From Mesaphorura yosii (lineage: Eukaryota > Arthropoda > Collembola > Poduromorpha > Tullbergiidae), in NCBI GenBank assembly GCA_009869945.1, contig WIXG01000002.1, positions 806,001-870,000 on the forward strand: 64,000 bases of DNA, given 5' to 3'. Below the pieces are notes generated by a model. The model was given only the letters and a program-made list of their open reading frames with translations. It was not told the origin of the DNA and made no database searches. Both the position numbers and the translations under genes were made by a program. The number at the start of each line of letters is the position of its first letter. The stretch's first letter is position 1. This document shows positions 27,001-40,140 of this stretch, in pieces.

Positions 27001-30000
27001 TGCAGTGCTCAAACAGCGCTATAAATCTCCAGCTCCAGCTCGATAGAAATACATAAACAGTAAACACTGCACAGGTACACTGATGATAATGTCTTTATAC
27101 TCGGCTCGGCCTGGTCTAGTCTGCTCGCAGTGCAGTGCAAAAAATCAAAGTCAAAGGAAGGTCGCCAAATGTCACAGCGTATTCTCCATTTATTTTTATT
27201 ATCGCTCTTCTGTCATGCAAGCTCATCTTCGTGCACCTGATCTCATAAGCCATCAAATGACATGCATCAACTCGACCGTCTTTTGTCACTTTTGTTCTAC
27301 CTCGCCCGCCTCTTTTCTTTTCTTTCGGGTTTCGGAAAGAAGAGGCCAGGCAGCCTGAGATTATCGGATATATTTGGAACTTGACATTTACGATCCCGAA
27401 TAGCGTGCATCGGCAAAGGCAAAGAGAGTCGTGTCTTCTTTAAATCGGGTTTGTGTGTGGTCCGCTTAAAATAAAAGAAGACGTGTGATTTGTAACGTAC
27501 GTCAGGATTTTAAAGTGAGGTTCGTGCTCGACAAGCGAAAAAGAAGCTGAATGGCTGAATGCTAAAGAAAACAAAAGAAATTACAAACGATCAAAGTTCG
27601 GGTGAAGGAGAATTAATTCAGAAGCTAGAAGAATGCGAGCGAGGAAAGAAAAGTTGAAGATTGATCGCTGGAACACAAAACAGAAGATGAAATCGAGTGT
27701 TCAGAATTATGCGCACTGTGCCATGCATGGAAGAACAAACCCACAATTCAGTATTAATGCACTTCACTCGACACAATTCCAACTTGCAACTTGTATTTCG
27801 AATTTATTCCAGCAGTTTCTAAGCTGAAGACACGACACGACGGAGATACTCGCACGAGTCGAAATCAATACTCACACTGAACACGAATACGAACTCTGGA
27901 ATTCCTAGTCAACAAGAATTTGAGTTTCCTCGAGATCTCTGAATTTATGTACACGATTCCAGCAGCTCGGAGATATTTTCCAATAAAGAAGAATTTGTGT
28001 ACCAAACATTGGAAAGGAAATATACGACGGAGACGGAGGCGAGGAAAGGAAAGTTTGTACTTTCTACGCAAGAGCAGTGCGAGTGCGTGACTGTTCTGTT
28101 GGACAAGGTGAAGGTGGGTGGGTTGACGAGAGCCGAGAAAGGAGAAACGAGTCAGTAGCCACAATGCTCTAGTTGAAGAGAAAGTTCGCTGGTGCTGGTG
28201 CACACGTACTCAGAGCAACAGTTCTTTTGTGTGCAGCAGCAGCATGGAAGGGCAGTAACAAAATCCATGTTGAGTGCCTGAGCCAAGGCCTGCTGCCTTG
28301 TGCTTGGAAAGCGCATGCTGGAAAATGACATTATTTCTCTCGTATGCCTATACGGGCATCACATGAAGCCCGGCCCGCAGTTGGAATGCTTCACGAACAG
28401 CAGCAGCCGCTTGCCAGCCGTGCCGTGCCGTGCCTTGCCGTTGGAGTTCAATAAAAAGAAATGAAAGCTGAGTGCCGTGGCCCTGGCTGTGGCTGTGGCG
28501 GATGTCAAGAAAAGAAAGCAATAAAAGAACTCTGCTTTTTATAAAAACCACACAGAACGGAGCGGAGAAAGAGCCGCAGAGATGTTTCCTAACTTCTTTA
28601 AACTCTATCACCCCGCTTCTTTAAAACGACATTAGCGTAAAGTAAAGCGCAACAGATAAAAGCAATATCGGCTTGAGCATCAGCATCAACGCCGGACGGA
28701 CGACGTAGCACACTTTCGTGTGGCTGAGCAATACAAATGTGTATGCGATCCGTGCTATTTTTCTGGTGGCACGGAAAAGGAAGCAGCCACGCCCTTCCTC
28801 TGCCTGTCTGCTTTGCCCTGCTCGTGCGGTCGGCTGCGGACTCATGCCGCCGTACCTTTAATCGATGAGTTTTATGCCAATTCAGTAATTCCGATCCTAC
28901 GTGAGCTTGCTCATTTATTGATGTTTTTATACCTAATCAAATGAATAATGAATGATACACGACCGCATCAATCTCGCAGTTCACACGCCCACTGACAATC
29001 GCCCAGCATTATTCTATTGACATTATTTGGGCCTAGAAAGTAATAACGTAGCGCAGAGAACCAACTGTAAATTACCGTGTAAAATATTACTGAATGCGAA
29101 TGTATGATCATTGTAATAAAGAGAATGAATTTGAGCAAATTAATTCAGTCATCAGTCTGAAATGACGCATTTTGTTGGCGGGTGCAGAAGGCCATGGAGC
29201 AGAAATTAAATTGAACTTTGGACCACGGAACCGAAGGAACACTGATTCAATGCCAATGATCGATGAGTAAATAAATTTGCGGCTGAGCCCTAAGCAATGA
29301 GATTGCCATTGGCCATTGTGGCTGCGGCACAATGGCAATGAGTCTTATCTTATCACAAATGTTTCATTCCACCCGCCCGCTCCGGCAAATACAAACACAA
29401 ATATAGTAGAGGTTACTCACGTTAATTTTGAATGCGTTAATGCATACTGTATTCTTTTCTTTTATTCGTGCTCGGGTGCGATGCGGGCGTGAGTTGCATT
29501 GCAGAGGAAGCGAAATTCCCATTCATATTTTGTCATGTAGAATTTTATTTCTCTGCTCACTCATTGACAACTTCTGAGAATGATTTACAACCGTCTGAGT
29601 ACAAACACCTCAATGCATCTCAGTTCTGAGGTTCTTTGATTCATTTTTCGGTCAATTCCCTTAAAATACGACAATGACAAAAGAGTAGCAGTAATCTTTT
29701 GTAGCTTTGGCTGCGGGCACAAAAACCTCGACTCGAATGTCATTAAGCTTTGCGCCGCCGCACCGCGCCGGTGCAATTACGGCTTATCAATATTGGTTCT
29801 ATTAAATAACTACGTTGAATAGCACAAAGGCCGTAATTTTTAATTTGGTTACCTGGTCTGTCTGTGATAAGAATGGGAGCCGTCCGCCGAGGGACTTCCG
29901 GGAAGCGTCATGTTGTGGCTCAGGTCAAAGTCAAAGTCTGACTCGGGACTGCTCACTGCCAACGGCTTCTCAGACTCGAAGAAGGTGACTCTCACTCGGG

Positions 30001-33000
30001 ATGGCGGTCGCGAACCTCCAGTCGAGCCCCTGTGAAGTACAAACAAACCATGAAATTAATGCGGACGAGTTTGAATGAGATTCTTTCGACGCCTTTTGTT
30101 AAATCAGTTCGGTACAAAAATAACGCCTGAGCTCATGAAAGGTAAAGTGTTCATTTTGTTATTGGCCAAATCTGAAGTCTTAAGTGAACGAAGAAAGTGT
30201 GTTTATTGCCGATTCTTTGCATTTTGCATTTCTTATTTTGTTATTTTCGCACATTGGCCTGGATTCATTTTGCACGAAAGAGAAAAATAGCACTTGGGCC
30301 AATTTCTGCTGTCCCACTCCAACAAAAACACGTTAGAATGCAAGAAGCGAGATAAGACCGCGACAGCGCAGCGGAAGCCTGGGAAACTAGAGCGGGCTCT
30401 GCATTAGGCTTGTGTCCGGGTCAGGCTCGCATTCGCTAATTGGGTCGTTTTGCAATGGCAATTTATTGCTCTTTCTTGCCCGAAATATGCAAACGCATTC
30501 GTAACACGCGTCGCGTCGACTCGTGTATTCAGACGGCAATAAAGAAGTCTTGGTACTAGTTTCTTGTGGAATTCCTGACCTACTCTTTGCTCTGCTCGCC
30601 CTCATTAGTTCGACTCAAAAACAGCTGACGCGACAAGAATTCTAAACCTTGACAAGCTGCGCTGCAGTGCAATGACGCAGTGTGAGTGAGGCTTTGAGAC
30701 ACTGCACTTTTACGAATACTCAAATTACTCACTGCTCGTGAATCACGAATCACGATTTCGAGTGAGAACAACGCATACGAAGAATAAGAATGTACGCAAA
30801 CTAATTACTATTACTAATTACGAGTTACAAAATTTGGAGCGCATAAATATGCATGGCATTTACTTCGTGCTTGAATCGTCTACAGGTGCCGGCGCTGGAG
30901 CTGAGATTCGAGTCATTGTCACCTTCACAGCACTGAATTCAGAATATCCACAGTCACGACCATGCGGGTCAATTCAGAACCGGCACAAACTGGCACAATC
31001 GACAAATGGTAGGTGAGAAGAGTCGACAGTAGAACAGAATAACAAATCTGCAGATCAGCACAAACGGAGTCGTCAAGCGTCAGCCTCTGGAATCTCACAG
31101 CAGCCAACTGATGGCCGGACCGGTCGGCTGCCGTGCCCGTGCCGAATCTGACTCACTTACTCAATGTGAACACGATGGAAGAACAGCCGAACAACAGAGT
31201 TTACCGAGAAGCTGACCTTCAAAACAGTGAAACAGTTTTTACACTGCAGCAGCCAGCAGATGCAATCGCTTTATCGCGTAGCGCTCGTAACGTACCTTGC
31301 GTACTTTTCACTGGCTTGGTTGTAATGGATTGTTTGGTTCTATTCTTTTCTGTTCTGCTCCATTACACATTCAATCCAGCAATTCAATCAAGAAGCTGGG
31401 CTGTCTGCATGTGGTCGTTCATTATTTCGCCACACGAATGCACTGTGCACTCGACACTTGCGGATAGCGAATTGCGAATTGACGGACTGTCGATCAGCAC
31501 GGCGCGTATTCGTACATTTACATGGTACACACTTTACAGAGCACAGCACGGAGCGGAGGATGTTATCAATTCTCTTAATTGCGAATGAGCTGCGCTGTTC
31601 CTTTCTGCTCAGCACGCCAAATGCCAAATAATGAATCCAATTAACAATTCTACCCTCCGCTCGTTGGTTTGTATTTTTACCCAGGCCAAGCGCGTTTTGT
31701 TCCGTGTTTCGTTTGGCAGTGTACACTACGTGATTAATTTTGCGCTCATTAATGCACGACTCAGCGGAAGAATTTGTTTCAATATAAATGTGGCGAGGTA
31801 AACACAGAATACGCCGCTGAGTGCTCTCGCCTTGCTCGCTCGTGCGTTTTGCTGTTTTGCCAGCGCGAAATTCGCAAGTGTGTGGATGAATTCGAAATAT
31901 TTGGGTCAGCGAAACAGAAGCCTTCATTCACAAATATTTCCAGAGCGTGGTAGGGCAAATGGCAAAGGCAAAGGTAAGTCGGGCAGTGCAGAATGATGCT
32001 GATGATGATGCGATGCTGCCAGCGAATGAGCGAATAAAGATACCGCTGGCAAGATAAGGCCGACTTTGCAGAATCGATAAATATGAAATTTTGACGGTGA
32101 CAGCGGTCTGACGGCAAAGAAACTGATGGGAACTTGAGACTGATTGACACAACGCAAGACGTAATGGCAACCAAGAGCAAGAACACATAAAATTAAGAGG
32201 AAAGAGCGTTTGAGAGTTGATGTTTGCGCTAATTGTCCACTTATATCCTAGATTTGAAGGCAATTACTGTACTCTGATGAAAAACAACATTCGAAGAAAG
32301 ACAAAAGCAATTATTTTCACTCACATGTGACCGTGGCACGACAAACCCCAAAACCCAACGCTGCTGTACTGTTTTGAGACAAAGATGCGGACGGAATTTG
32401 TGGAAACAGAAGACAGAAACCTATTTACTGGCTACAAAATCGTAAGACGCGTACACAACATGCACTTGGCACTGAACTGAGTCGAGACTGGCTGAGAATT
32501 CCTTCGTTCGTTCCTTCGTTTCATAGAATTCTGTGAAGATGCAATGTGAATGGTTGATAACTGTTTTGTCTCTCGCCAGACTCTCTCTTGTGTCTTGACT
32601 GTCTGTCTGTCGCTGTTTTATGTCCCTACACTTGCCAATTTAAACAAAATGGCAGGCAGGCAGGCATTTCAATGTTAAACGCTAAATACTAAACACCAAG
32701 CGTCTGCGTCTTGCGCCTGTTTGGTTCACATTTTCGGATCGCCGGAAACACTGCAACTGTGAACTGCACTTCAAGCGCTCAACGTAAGATTAACACGTAC
32801 GCGTAAACTCGAAGAGTTCTCAGCGTTTGCAGTTATGACGCTGATGTTAATTACACAATAATGCAATTCACCAAAAACTCTCTGCTGTGTTTCACACTGC
32901 GAGAGTACGGAATTCCTACACTTTTTGTTTCAGCTCAAAGGATGGATTGCAAGCGCCAATCGTATTTTTTGCAAGCCGACGAGTTGTACTTTACTTTCAG

Positions 33001-36000
33001 AGAATTACGTAATGCGTAATGCAGCCAGCCAGAAATGAGAAATCTCACATTCGCACTCGACCGACCAACAAAATGATGTGCCTCGCTCGAATCCAACACC
33101 AAGCCAAACCAACTGCAGACCGGCCGACGAAGGGGAGCTGCGGTAAAGTTGTGATGTACAATTCTGTTCACAGTTCACAGTTCAGGAGGCAGAAGAGAAA
33201 TTACAGAGCGTAGAGAAGAACAGACAATTGAACAGATTCTGCTATTCTGCATTGGCTTACGGCTACGGGCACAGGAAACAATTCACATTCACAAAAAAGT
33301 CTCAAACTCAAATCCCTCTCGGCCACGACCACCACAACCTCGTTACACGAGCAGAGGATAAACTTGTACTTGCTGCATCGCAGCAAAGCAACAACACTGA
33401 AAATTGTCAAAGTCAATAAGCACGGGCACAAACGCACAAAGCACGTTAACTGTGGGAAAGAAAATTGTATGCACGTCAGCTTCCATTCATTTCATAAATG
33501 ACGGCAGATTTGAAAGGTGCGGGAAGGATTTCAGCTGGATTATTATTCGGAAGGGTGATCACTGATCACGTAAAAAAATCAAACACCACTTTTTATGCGT
33601 GTACTTCGGGTGACAGCTTTAAAGGCGACATAAACATTGCTGACTGCTCGGATTTCTCACATTTTACACGGCGGATGACAGCGAAAAACGAGCCGAAGAT
33701 TTGTCAGAGGGGATCTTCGAGAGTTGGATTTTTAATGCACTCATAAAACTAACAAGCGAGGTTGTTTTCATTAAGAAAGCAAGAAATTGCGTAAGCAGCA
33801 GTGCCAAATGCCAAATTCGCGAATTCTGGAGTCTGCGCCACTGAGCCTGTGGTGAACTGTGAGAATCTACCTTTGTTTAAGCACTGAACGGATTTTTGTA
33901 GAGAACAAGCCGTAAACACATTTTATTATTTTTCAAACTAAACTGACTTAACGCTTCAAGTTTCAAGCTGTTGAGATGTTCGTCAAAAGCTTGGACAATT
34001 TCGCAATGTTTTCACGCTGACCTTGCTTTGGCCATAAAATTCACCTCGCCATAATTCGCAGTCCAGCCTTCGCCAATCGCCATTTCTGCATTTTTGCTCT
34101 TGTAATCAGGAATTATACGAAATCATAGGACACACCAGACAGAGACGATGACTGGCGAAATTTGGCAAACTTGAGGCTAAAGCAGATGTATGACAATGAG
34201 GTGATTACGAATTACAATACGAACTCAGCAGGAGTGCTTGCACAAACAATTAACAGACAGCGTATTGCATTCATTTCATTCTGTCACAGAAAAGAAATGC
34301 GAAAGCTGAAAGAATCTACGTCTGGAGAGTCTCTGCATTCATTCCGTTGAATTACAGTTCAGTTTCATTCAACTCTTCACAAACAAGTTGCACACCGCTA
34401 AAATCATTTCAGTTTCAAAATTTTAGGCACAGGAATTAAACAGATAGTTTGTATTGCTGTTTGCATCCTTTTACGTAATAAAATTAATTAGCATGTAAAT
34501 GAGGAAATAAATAAAATAAAAAGTTGCAGAAGAGAGCGTCGAATTGTAGAACAAGAAATTGACGAGCATAATGAAATGCGATGCTGGTCGAAGATGATTT
34601 CTTGTCGCGATAAGATTGTGAATCGTACTTTACTGCTTCGCTCACACAACTCGCAATTTTTAAATGACGTTACTTTCAGAAGGTTGTTTAGCATCAGCAA
34701 AGGCTTGGGATGAGTGCGCAGAAATCTGCAGTTTAATTTTAGTAGTGATGTAATAGCGTCTCGCCTTCTTCGTCAGCCGCTGGGGACAGGTTAAAGTTTA
34801 CGAACGAATCTGCACTATCAAAGCTGCTTTAATCTTTCGTCCTCGATTTGAAGGCACTCGCGAGGATTCGCAAGCTAAGAATTCGCCTTCGCCTGTTATT
34901 TACTTGATAAAATAAAAGTTAGCTGAGCAAGAAAACTTAAGCTGCCTGAATGACACAAGAGCACTTGACAAGAAACTTGTGCTTGATTTATACTTTGTAA
35001 TCTCGCCTTTCATGTGCTCCACTTTTAAGCTTAGACCTAAGCCGTGATTACTTTCTGCAGAGTTCAAGGGGCAAGAGGAAAAAACGAAGCCTGTGGAATT
35101 TCATAATTTGAGTGAGGGCGATGAGATCATCTTCGACTGTGATGAAACCTGTCTGCGTAACAAACTCCTCTCTCCTCCTAGTCCGAGTTCGCTAATTAAT
35201 GCAGTCCGGTAGTGTAGTGCAATGAATCTCAATCTCGTTGTGGGTGTAACTCGTAATTATTCATGCAGTTTCAAGTTCTTTGCCTTGCCTGACCGTAACA
35301 AACACGACGTAACACCTAAGCATCTCCTTCAACATACGCAAAATTGCGTGCAGAGTGCAGAATGAGCTTGAACAATACCGAACCTTGTAGAGTCATCGAA
35401 CTCTTTCGGAAAAATAAAAATTAGACCCGCAACAATCAATTGGCATGCCACCGTCACGTCATTCGTTATTGTTCCAATGCTTGCACGGCACAGCAAGTTA
35501 ATTTTGCCCGTGGGAGCCCAGTGCCGGCAGGGTCGGCCGGCAGCGCCCTTTGGGACTTTGGCAGTGACCGGTATGGCTATTTCAGATCCCTTCGGCTTTC
35601 CCATTGTTGCATAATTCGATAATACTCGGCTCAGCAGCGCAGCGCAACGAAAAGTAAAGTAGGAAGGTAGTAATGTCTTTATTAGCATAAAGCCCCCATT
35701 AATTCCACGTTGCACACTGCAGGCCGGGACGAATTGGACCCGTTTCATCGGCTTGGCGCCCTGCTATGCGATCTTTTCATTAATTTTATGCTCTTCGCCG
35801 TGCACGCTTTGAATTTCTCTCATAATTGGATTTGCAGAGCACTTTATCAACCAACACAAATGCAGAACATTCAAAATGGCTGCGCAGATCGAATTTGAAT
35901 TGAATTAAATGTACAGAACGAATTCTCAAGCCAATTTGGACCGAAGCTCGGATCAGAGCGCGGCACCTTTCGCGCATGGCACTGCACTGCTTCAAAAGAA

Positions 36001-39000
36001 GAAAGCTTGCCAAAAGCTGTCCGTGTCTCGGGCACATCTGCGGGAAATATTTTATCATTCTAGCATGGCATGAATTAATAACAACACTTTTGGCGTGATC
36101 GGCTGAGCTGCGTCTGGTTTCATTTCACTTGGCGTGGCGATGCGGGTTTGGTGTTCCACGTGCTTCAGTTTCAGGTAATAAATAAGAGCGGCCTAAAATA
36201 CTTGGCTACTTGGCTACTGGCTTGGTCGGTCCACACACGCAAACTCATTCTCGAACGCGTATGCATTCATTCTTGTCGGAAGTGAAAAATAAACTCTGCC
36301 CTGCTCTCCGAGTATTTAGCTCAATTCCAAACAATAAATCCAATCGCATCTGCCTGCCGTCCTTGTTACATGGCCCATCTGCTCTGCTGCTGTGTGCACG
36401 TCGTCAAGAAATAAACAATCAAACGCGTAATGTGAATGAACACCGACAAACGCGTAGATTTCCTCAACGCAAATACAGAAATACGGAATTACGGACGTCA
36501 GACTCACTTATAGTCTGAATGATACGACCCACAGATAAAAAATTGCATGGGTTTGGTAAACAAAGCCTAAGTCGGTACGGCCTGATTAAATAATTAACCT
36601 AACCCGCATTTAATTGTGAAGATGGGCTTACCTTTCCGCCTTGGTCGAGCTGACGTCAATCGCCGTGTTAAATCGGTCGATTGTCCCACACTAATTCTCA
36701 ACTATCGCTATGCGATGTGTAATGTGAAATGCGAAAGGCAATTAGTGCTTATGAACCAGAATCTGCTCCAAACTGTGCCCTCGTTAACTTTTTCTACTCT
36801 TAAAGCTACTACACTAATCAGCCGGCTAGTTAATTGGGCCGGTCAGTCTCGTCTCACTCACGCAGAGTCACACACTTGAGAATTTCTATTAAAAGTGAAT
36901 TGCTAGTTTGTAAACTGGCGAGTGAGTGGCTGCTGGACACTCTTCAGGCATGAACATTCACATTCACCCGTGTGAACTGATGAACGAACAAATGAAATTA
37001 CGGATGAGTAAATAACGCCAGCACGTAACACGAGTTTCTTCTTACTGTTGCTGCTGGCTCAAGTCTGTTTGTTGCTCTCACTCGACCAAAACACTTTTAC
37101 TTTTACCAAACCTCTCCAAGATCCAATGTACTTGGGCTGGTAGTTTGGTTAATATACAGCTGCTAAAGCCTCTTGTAGTTCTTAGTCGTGTGGTATGTTT
37201 GCTTGTGTTGTCGGCAGCAGCCTTGTACTTTGGTACGCTGCTCATCAGTCTGTCTTAATACACATATACAGAAACCAACAAAACAACTGCCTTCTCTTGA
37301 CTCTACTAACGCAGTGCCAATGGGTTTCAATGGAATGGGAAACACAATCGCCTTGAAAGTCTCGCGTATCTTCATGCGAGCTAAACAGATGCTCTTGATG
37401 GACTCAAAACAGAATAGAGACGGATCGACTACCGAGTTATTTTCTAACCCATCCACTTTTCAAAGGCAGAGGCACAAGCACGAAGCGAAGGCAGATCCGA
37501 ATGAGATTCGGGTGCTCCGGTTCCGGTATCGCTCACTGCTACTGGTACGAGCACGAGAAATAGAGAAATTCTGTCGGCATTATGAGATTACAAAAGCCTT
37601 TACAAGAGCCATGGGTTGTGGGTGCAGTGTTATGCAACACAAACACGCACGGGAGTCGGTTTCAAAGTTTCAGAGCCGCCAGAGCCAGCTTTCAGCTGAC
37701 GACCCAACCACCGCACCGTGTGTTTACATTTTTCAGTGACTGGCAGGTAGAACAACTGCTCGGCGCATTATGCTAAAGTGCGAGAGTCTCTTGTGAATTA
37801 ATCACGTAATTGATTTCTTCCTGCTCCTTTCTTGATGCGTCGAAAGAAAGGAATGACAGAAGAGTACGTCAAGTGGCTTACCCGGAGAGTGTCGAGTCAA
37901 TGGAATCATTTGTTTCTGTAGTCTTCAGAATGGGCGTGACGGGCCCGGCGCCGGCTCCTCCACCGCCGTTTGTTATGGGTGTCTGGGCGGAGGCTGCTCC
38001 GTTGCCCGTAGAAGGAGAAGGACCTCCGCCGCCAGTCTTGCTGGTTTCCTGGTCCTCCGACACGGGGCTGTCGTAAATCAGCGTCTCCACCATCGTCCCT
38101 TTCGAGTTCCCAAACGAAACTCTGCAACGTAAAGCAACGCAAAGTCAACACGAAGTTTGAATGCGATTTAATTCCGTACAGCTGACGAATGCTCACGCTT
38201 GCATTCGAGAGGAATGTCAAGTTTATCCGTTGCCGTACGTAATTGACAGATAACTCGAGTGCTGAGGCAAAGGATTTTAAACAAATTACATCGCAACACG
38301 CTTCTTGCCTGACCAGCCTCGCCAACGCAAAGCCATTTAAGCCACTAAGCCACCAGCTAATGATATTTGTCCAACTCAAAGATAACGCCCGCCCGCTCGA
38401 CATGAATGGTTTTGTAAATACAAAAATGATAAAAGGATTCAAGGCGAATTCCGGGTTTGCCGGCGAATCCTCACGTATGTAATTAAATTCGAATCCATTA
38501 TCGACGACAGTCGCATGCTTATCAATAGTGTCCAATGTGTAAAGAAAAGGAAGCCTGGATGTGAAAGCAAGAGAAAGCAACAAAGCGTCAAAGAGTCTTC
38601 TAATTTCCAGCTTGGCTAGAGGGCGAACAAGGCGCTCTTGCCCAACATTGTCCAATGCCGGAATCACAAAATCTGCAACGAAATCTCTCTTTTTGAGCTG
38701 CTCACTGTAGACACTTTACACTTTTGTCATTCTGCATCTGTCAACTGCAGATGCAGATTCCGAGATGCGGGTTAATGACAATATCGATCAAGACTCGGGA
38801 CTAACCCAACTCGGCTCACGATTGAACTGGAAACCGTAATCGTGTCAAGGACAAGAAACCAATTTCAAACTTACTCAAAGCGCGCAGGTTCACGCTGATT
38901 ACCTTTTCAGTGCAGGATTTTTAGTTCCATTTGACAGTTTTCCAGTCTTCACACTTGACGTCGGAGCGACGGCGCCTGCCGGCTGCTGTGACGAAGTTTC

Positions 39001-39912
39001 CGTCGTCGTAACTGAGATCGAGCTGCTGCTGCTTTCACCCGTGCGCACAGGCGGGGTGCTGCTCGACTTCTTCGACGGCGACTTTTTCGTGCCTGCGCTG
39101 GCCGATGACTCAGACGCGAGAAGCGGAACTTTCTCTGTATCGCATTTTTCGGGTGACTCATTTGCCCTGTCACCTTTCGCTTTCTTCTTCTGCTGACTCA
39201 CTTTCTCTTTTCCGGCCTTGCCGTTCGCTTTCTTCTCGCTGGACGTTTTCTTGGTTGTGCTTGCCTTTTCTTCGGACTTGCTGTGTCCATTTCCATTGCC
39301 ATTGCTCTTGGAGACAATTTCTTCCTTGACGGTCGTGGTTGTAGCTGTAGAAAAAATTCTCGCACTCGTACTCGTGTTAATTGCAGTCACTTCGTTGCGA
39401 TTTCCGTTCAATGTGTTTGAGTTGTGCGTGTCTTGCAGGAGTGACGTGCGGTTAACAGCCGTCGACGTCGACGTGGACGAGACGACGTTCAAGTTCAGGT
39501 TTGCGTTTCCGTTCACCGGCTGATCGGCAGCAGCAGCAGCGTTCTCTGCGCCGCCCCGCAAAATGTGTGTGCTCGTCATCGTGTTGAGGAGCGGCTCTTC
39601 TTCGACGACACAGCTCAGGGCGAAGCCATTGCACTTAGCGGAGATGGCGGAATGCAGCGACAGCGGGACGGTGGACTCCTCCTGGAGCTGCTGCGGGAGG
39701 AGCAGATCGCCGAAACTCGTCTCCTTCGGGTTCTGCTCGAAAACTGTTTTGATGATGGAATTCAGGAGACTGTCCGGGTGATGCCCGTGTTTGTGATGGC
39801 TGTTGTGGTTGTGGTTGGGTTCCGGGCCTTCGTGATGGGAAGTGTTTCCGGTTCCGTTCGAGAAGGTCAGCAGTTTTCGCTGGCCTTCTCCATCGCCTCC
39901 GACGTGAACCAT
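24082..39912 (-). CDS. unrecognised protein with two RVxF motifs and a CC-CaaX prenylation tail
   Basis: Not recognised. Exons (transcript order): 39912-38903, 38121-37882, 30029-29853, 26025-25834, 24459-24300 and 24219-24082. Every junction is in phase, giving 638 residues (574 if the fourth exon is skipped). Residues 1-336 are low-complexity: His-rich, then Asn/Thr/Ser, then Lys/Ser/Glu. The exon 1-2 junction creates KRVSF (336-340) and exon 3 holds RVTF (430-433). Both fit the protein phosphatase 1 docking consensus and both are followed by acidic/SP-rich sequence (LIYDSPVSEDQE; SSPESDFDFDL). Exon 4 adds VSHGGILYYVVKVPRDEYER and a Gln run. Exon 5 carries GWENPFRP and GDLSREADQIVELIKEGKPI, the most conserved-looking block. 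The protein ends KKQKKGCCVVQ, a polybasic Cys-Cys CaaX box (X = Gln favours farnesylation). This implies a membrane-tethered scaffold; PP1 binding is inference. The ATG follows an in-frame TAG in the same exon. Confidence 0.7.
24460..25833 (-). other. intron of the CaaX-protein gene
   Basis: About 1.4 kb between the fourth and fifth exons. AT-rich, with no further exon seen. Confidence 0.5.
25834..26025 (-). other. putative cassette exon of the CaaX-protein gene
   Basis: This 192-base segment reads in frame as 64 residues with GC-biased third positions, starting RMPSMSVSHGG and ending MTPTSTS. It is flanked by CAG and GTTCAG. Both ends have the same phase as the junction it would enter, so it can be included or skipped without changing frame. 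The acceptor's pyrimidine tract is weak and about 30 bases away, which fits regulated inclusion. Support is codon pattern and phase only. Confidence 0.55.
26026..29852 (-). other. intron of the CaaX-protein gene
   Basis: About 3.8 kb without a supported exon on either strand. A short TGCCG-type run lies at about 28417-28440. The open frames present are short and compositionally ordinary. Confidence 0.5.
30030..37881 (-). other. large intron of the CaaX-protein gene
   Basis: About 7.9 kb. It includes a locally GC-rich patch near 35505-35620 and several chance open frames up to about 180 codons, but nothing with domain-like sequence. Intronic enhancers or unrecognised small exons are possible. 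Confidence 0.45.
38122..38902 (-). other. intron of the CaaX-protein gene
   Basis: A 781-base intron between the first and second coding exons, with donor GTAATC and acceptor TTGCAG. No other feature seen. Confidence 0.6.
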
Positions 39913-40140
39913 TCCGGAGTCTTGCTGACCAACTGATAAGCGATCGGGAGACAATTCCTACACAGGTTCAGGCTGAACTGCTCCAGGATGAAGGTTTCTG
40001 ATGCCTTTGTCAAGAATCCTGAAGATGCACTGATCAACTTGCAAAGTGCAGTGCGGAAGCCTGCGAGTGCGAATTTTGAACGTTGCACTTTTCTTGCTCC
40101 TTCCGCAAAGTTGCTACTCTGCTTCTGCTTGTATTCAATC
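39913..40140 (-). other. probable 5' UTR part of the first coding exon of the CaaX-protein gene
   Basis: A good acceptor (CTTTGACTTGCAG) ends at 40141 on the minus strand, so transcription probably starts further upstream in a non-coding exon. In the coding frame a TAG lies between this acceptor and the ATG at 39912. A second frame stays open across the whole stretch and reads past the ATG; I take it as chance or an upstream open frame. Confidence 0.5.

Noticed and set aside
37611-37739. Plus-strand frame containing MGCGCS, resembling an N-myristoylation/palmitoylation start
   Set aside because: The rest of the frame shows no family resemblance, it lies inside an intron on the opposite strand, and the motif is only six residues long.
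24082-39912. Identification of the CaaX protein as paralemmin
   Set aside because: Paralemmins also end in a Cys-Cys CaaX box, but the N-terminal coiled coil and other paralemmin motifs are not visible here.
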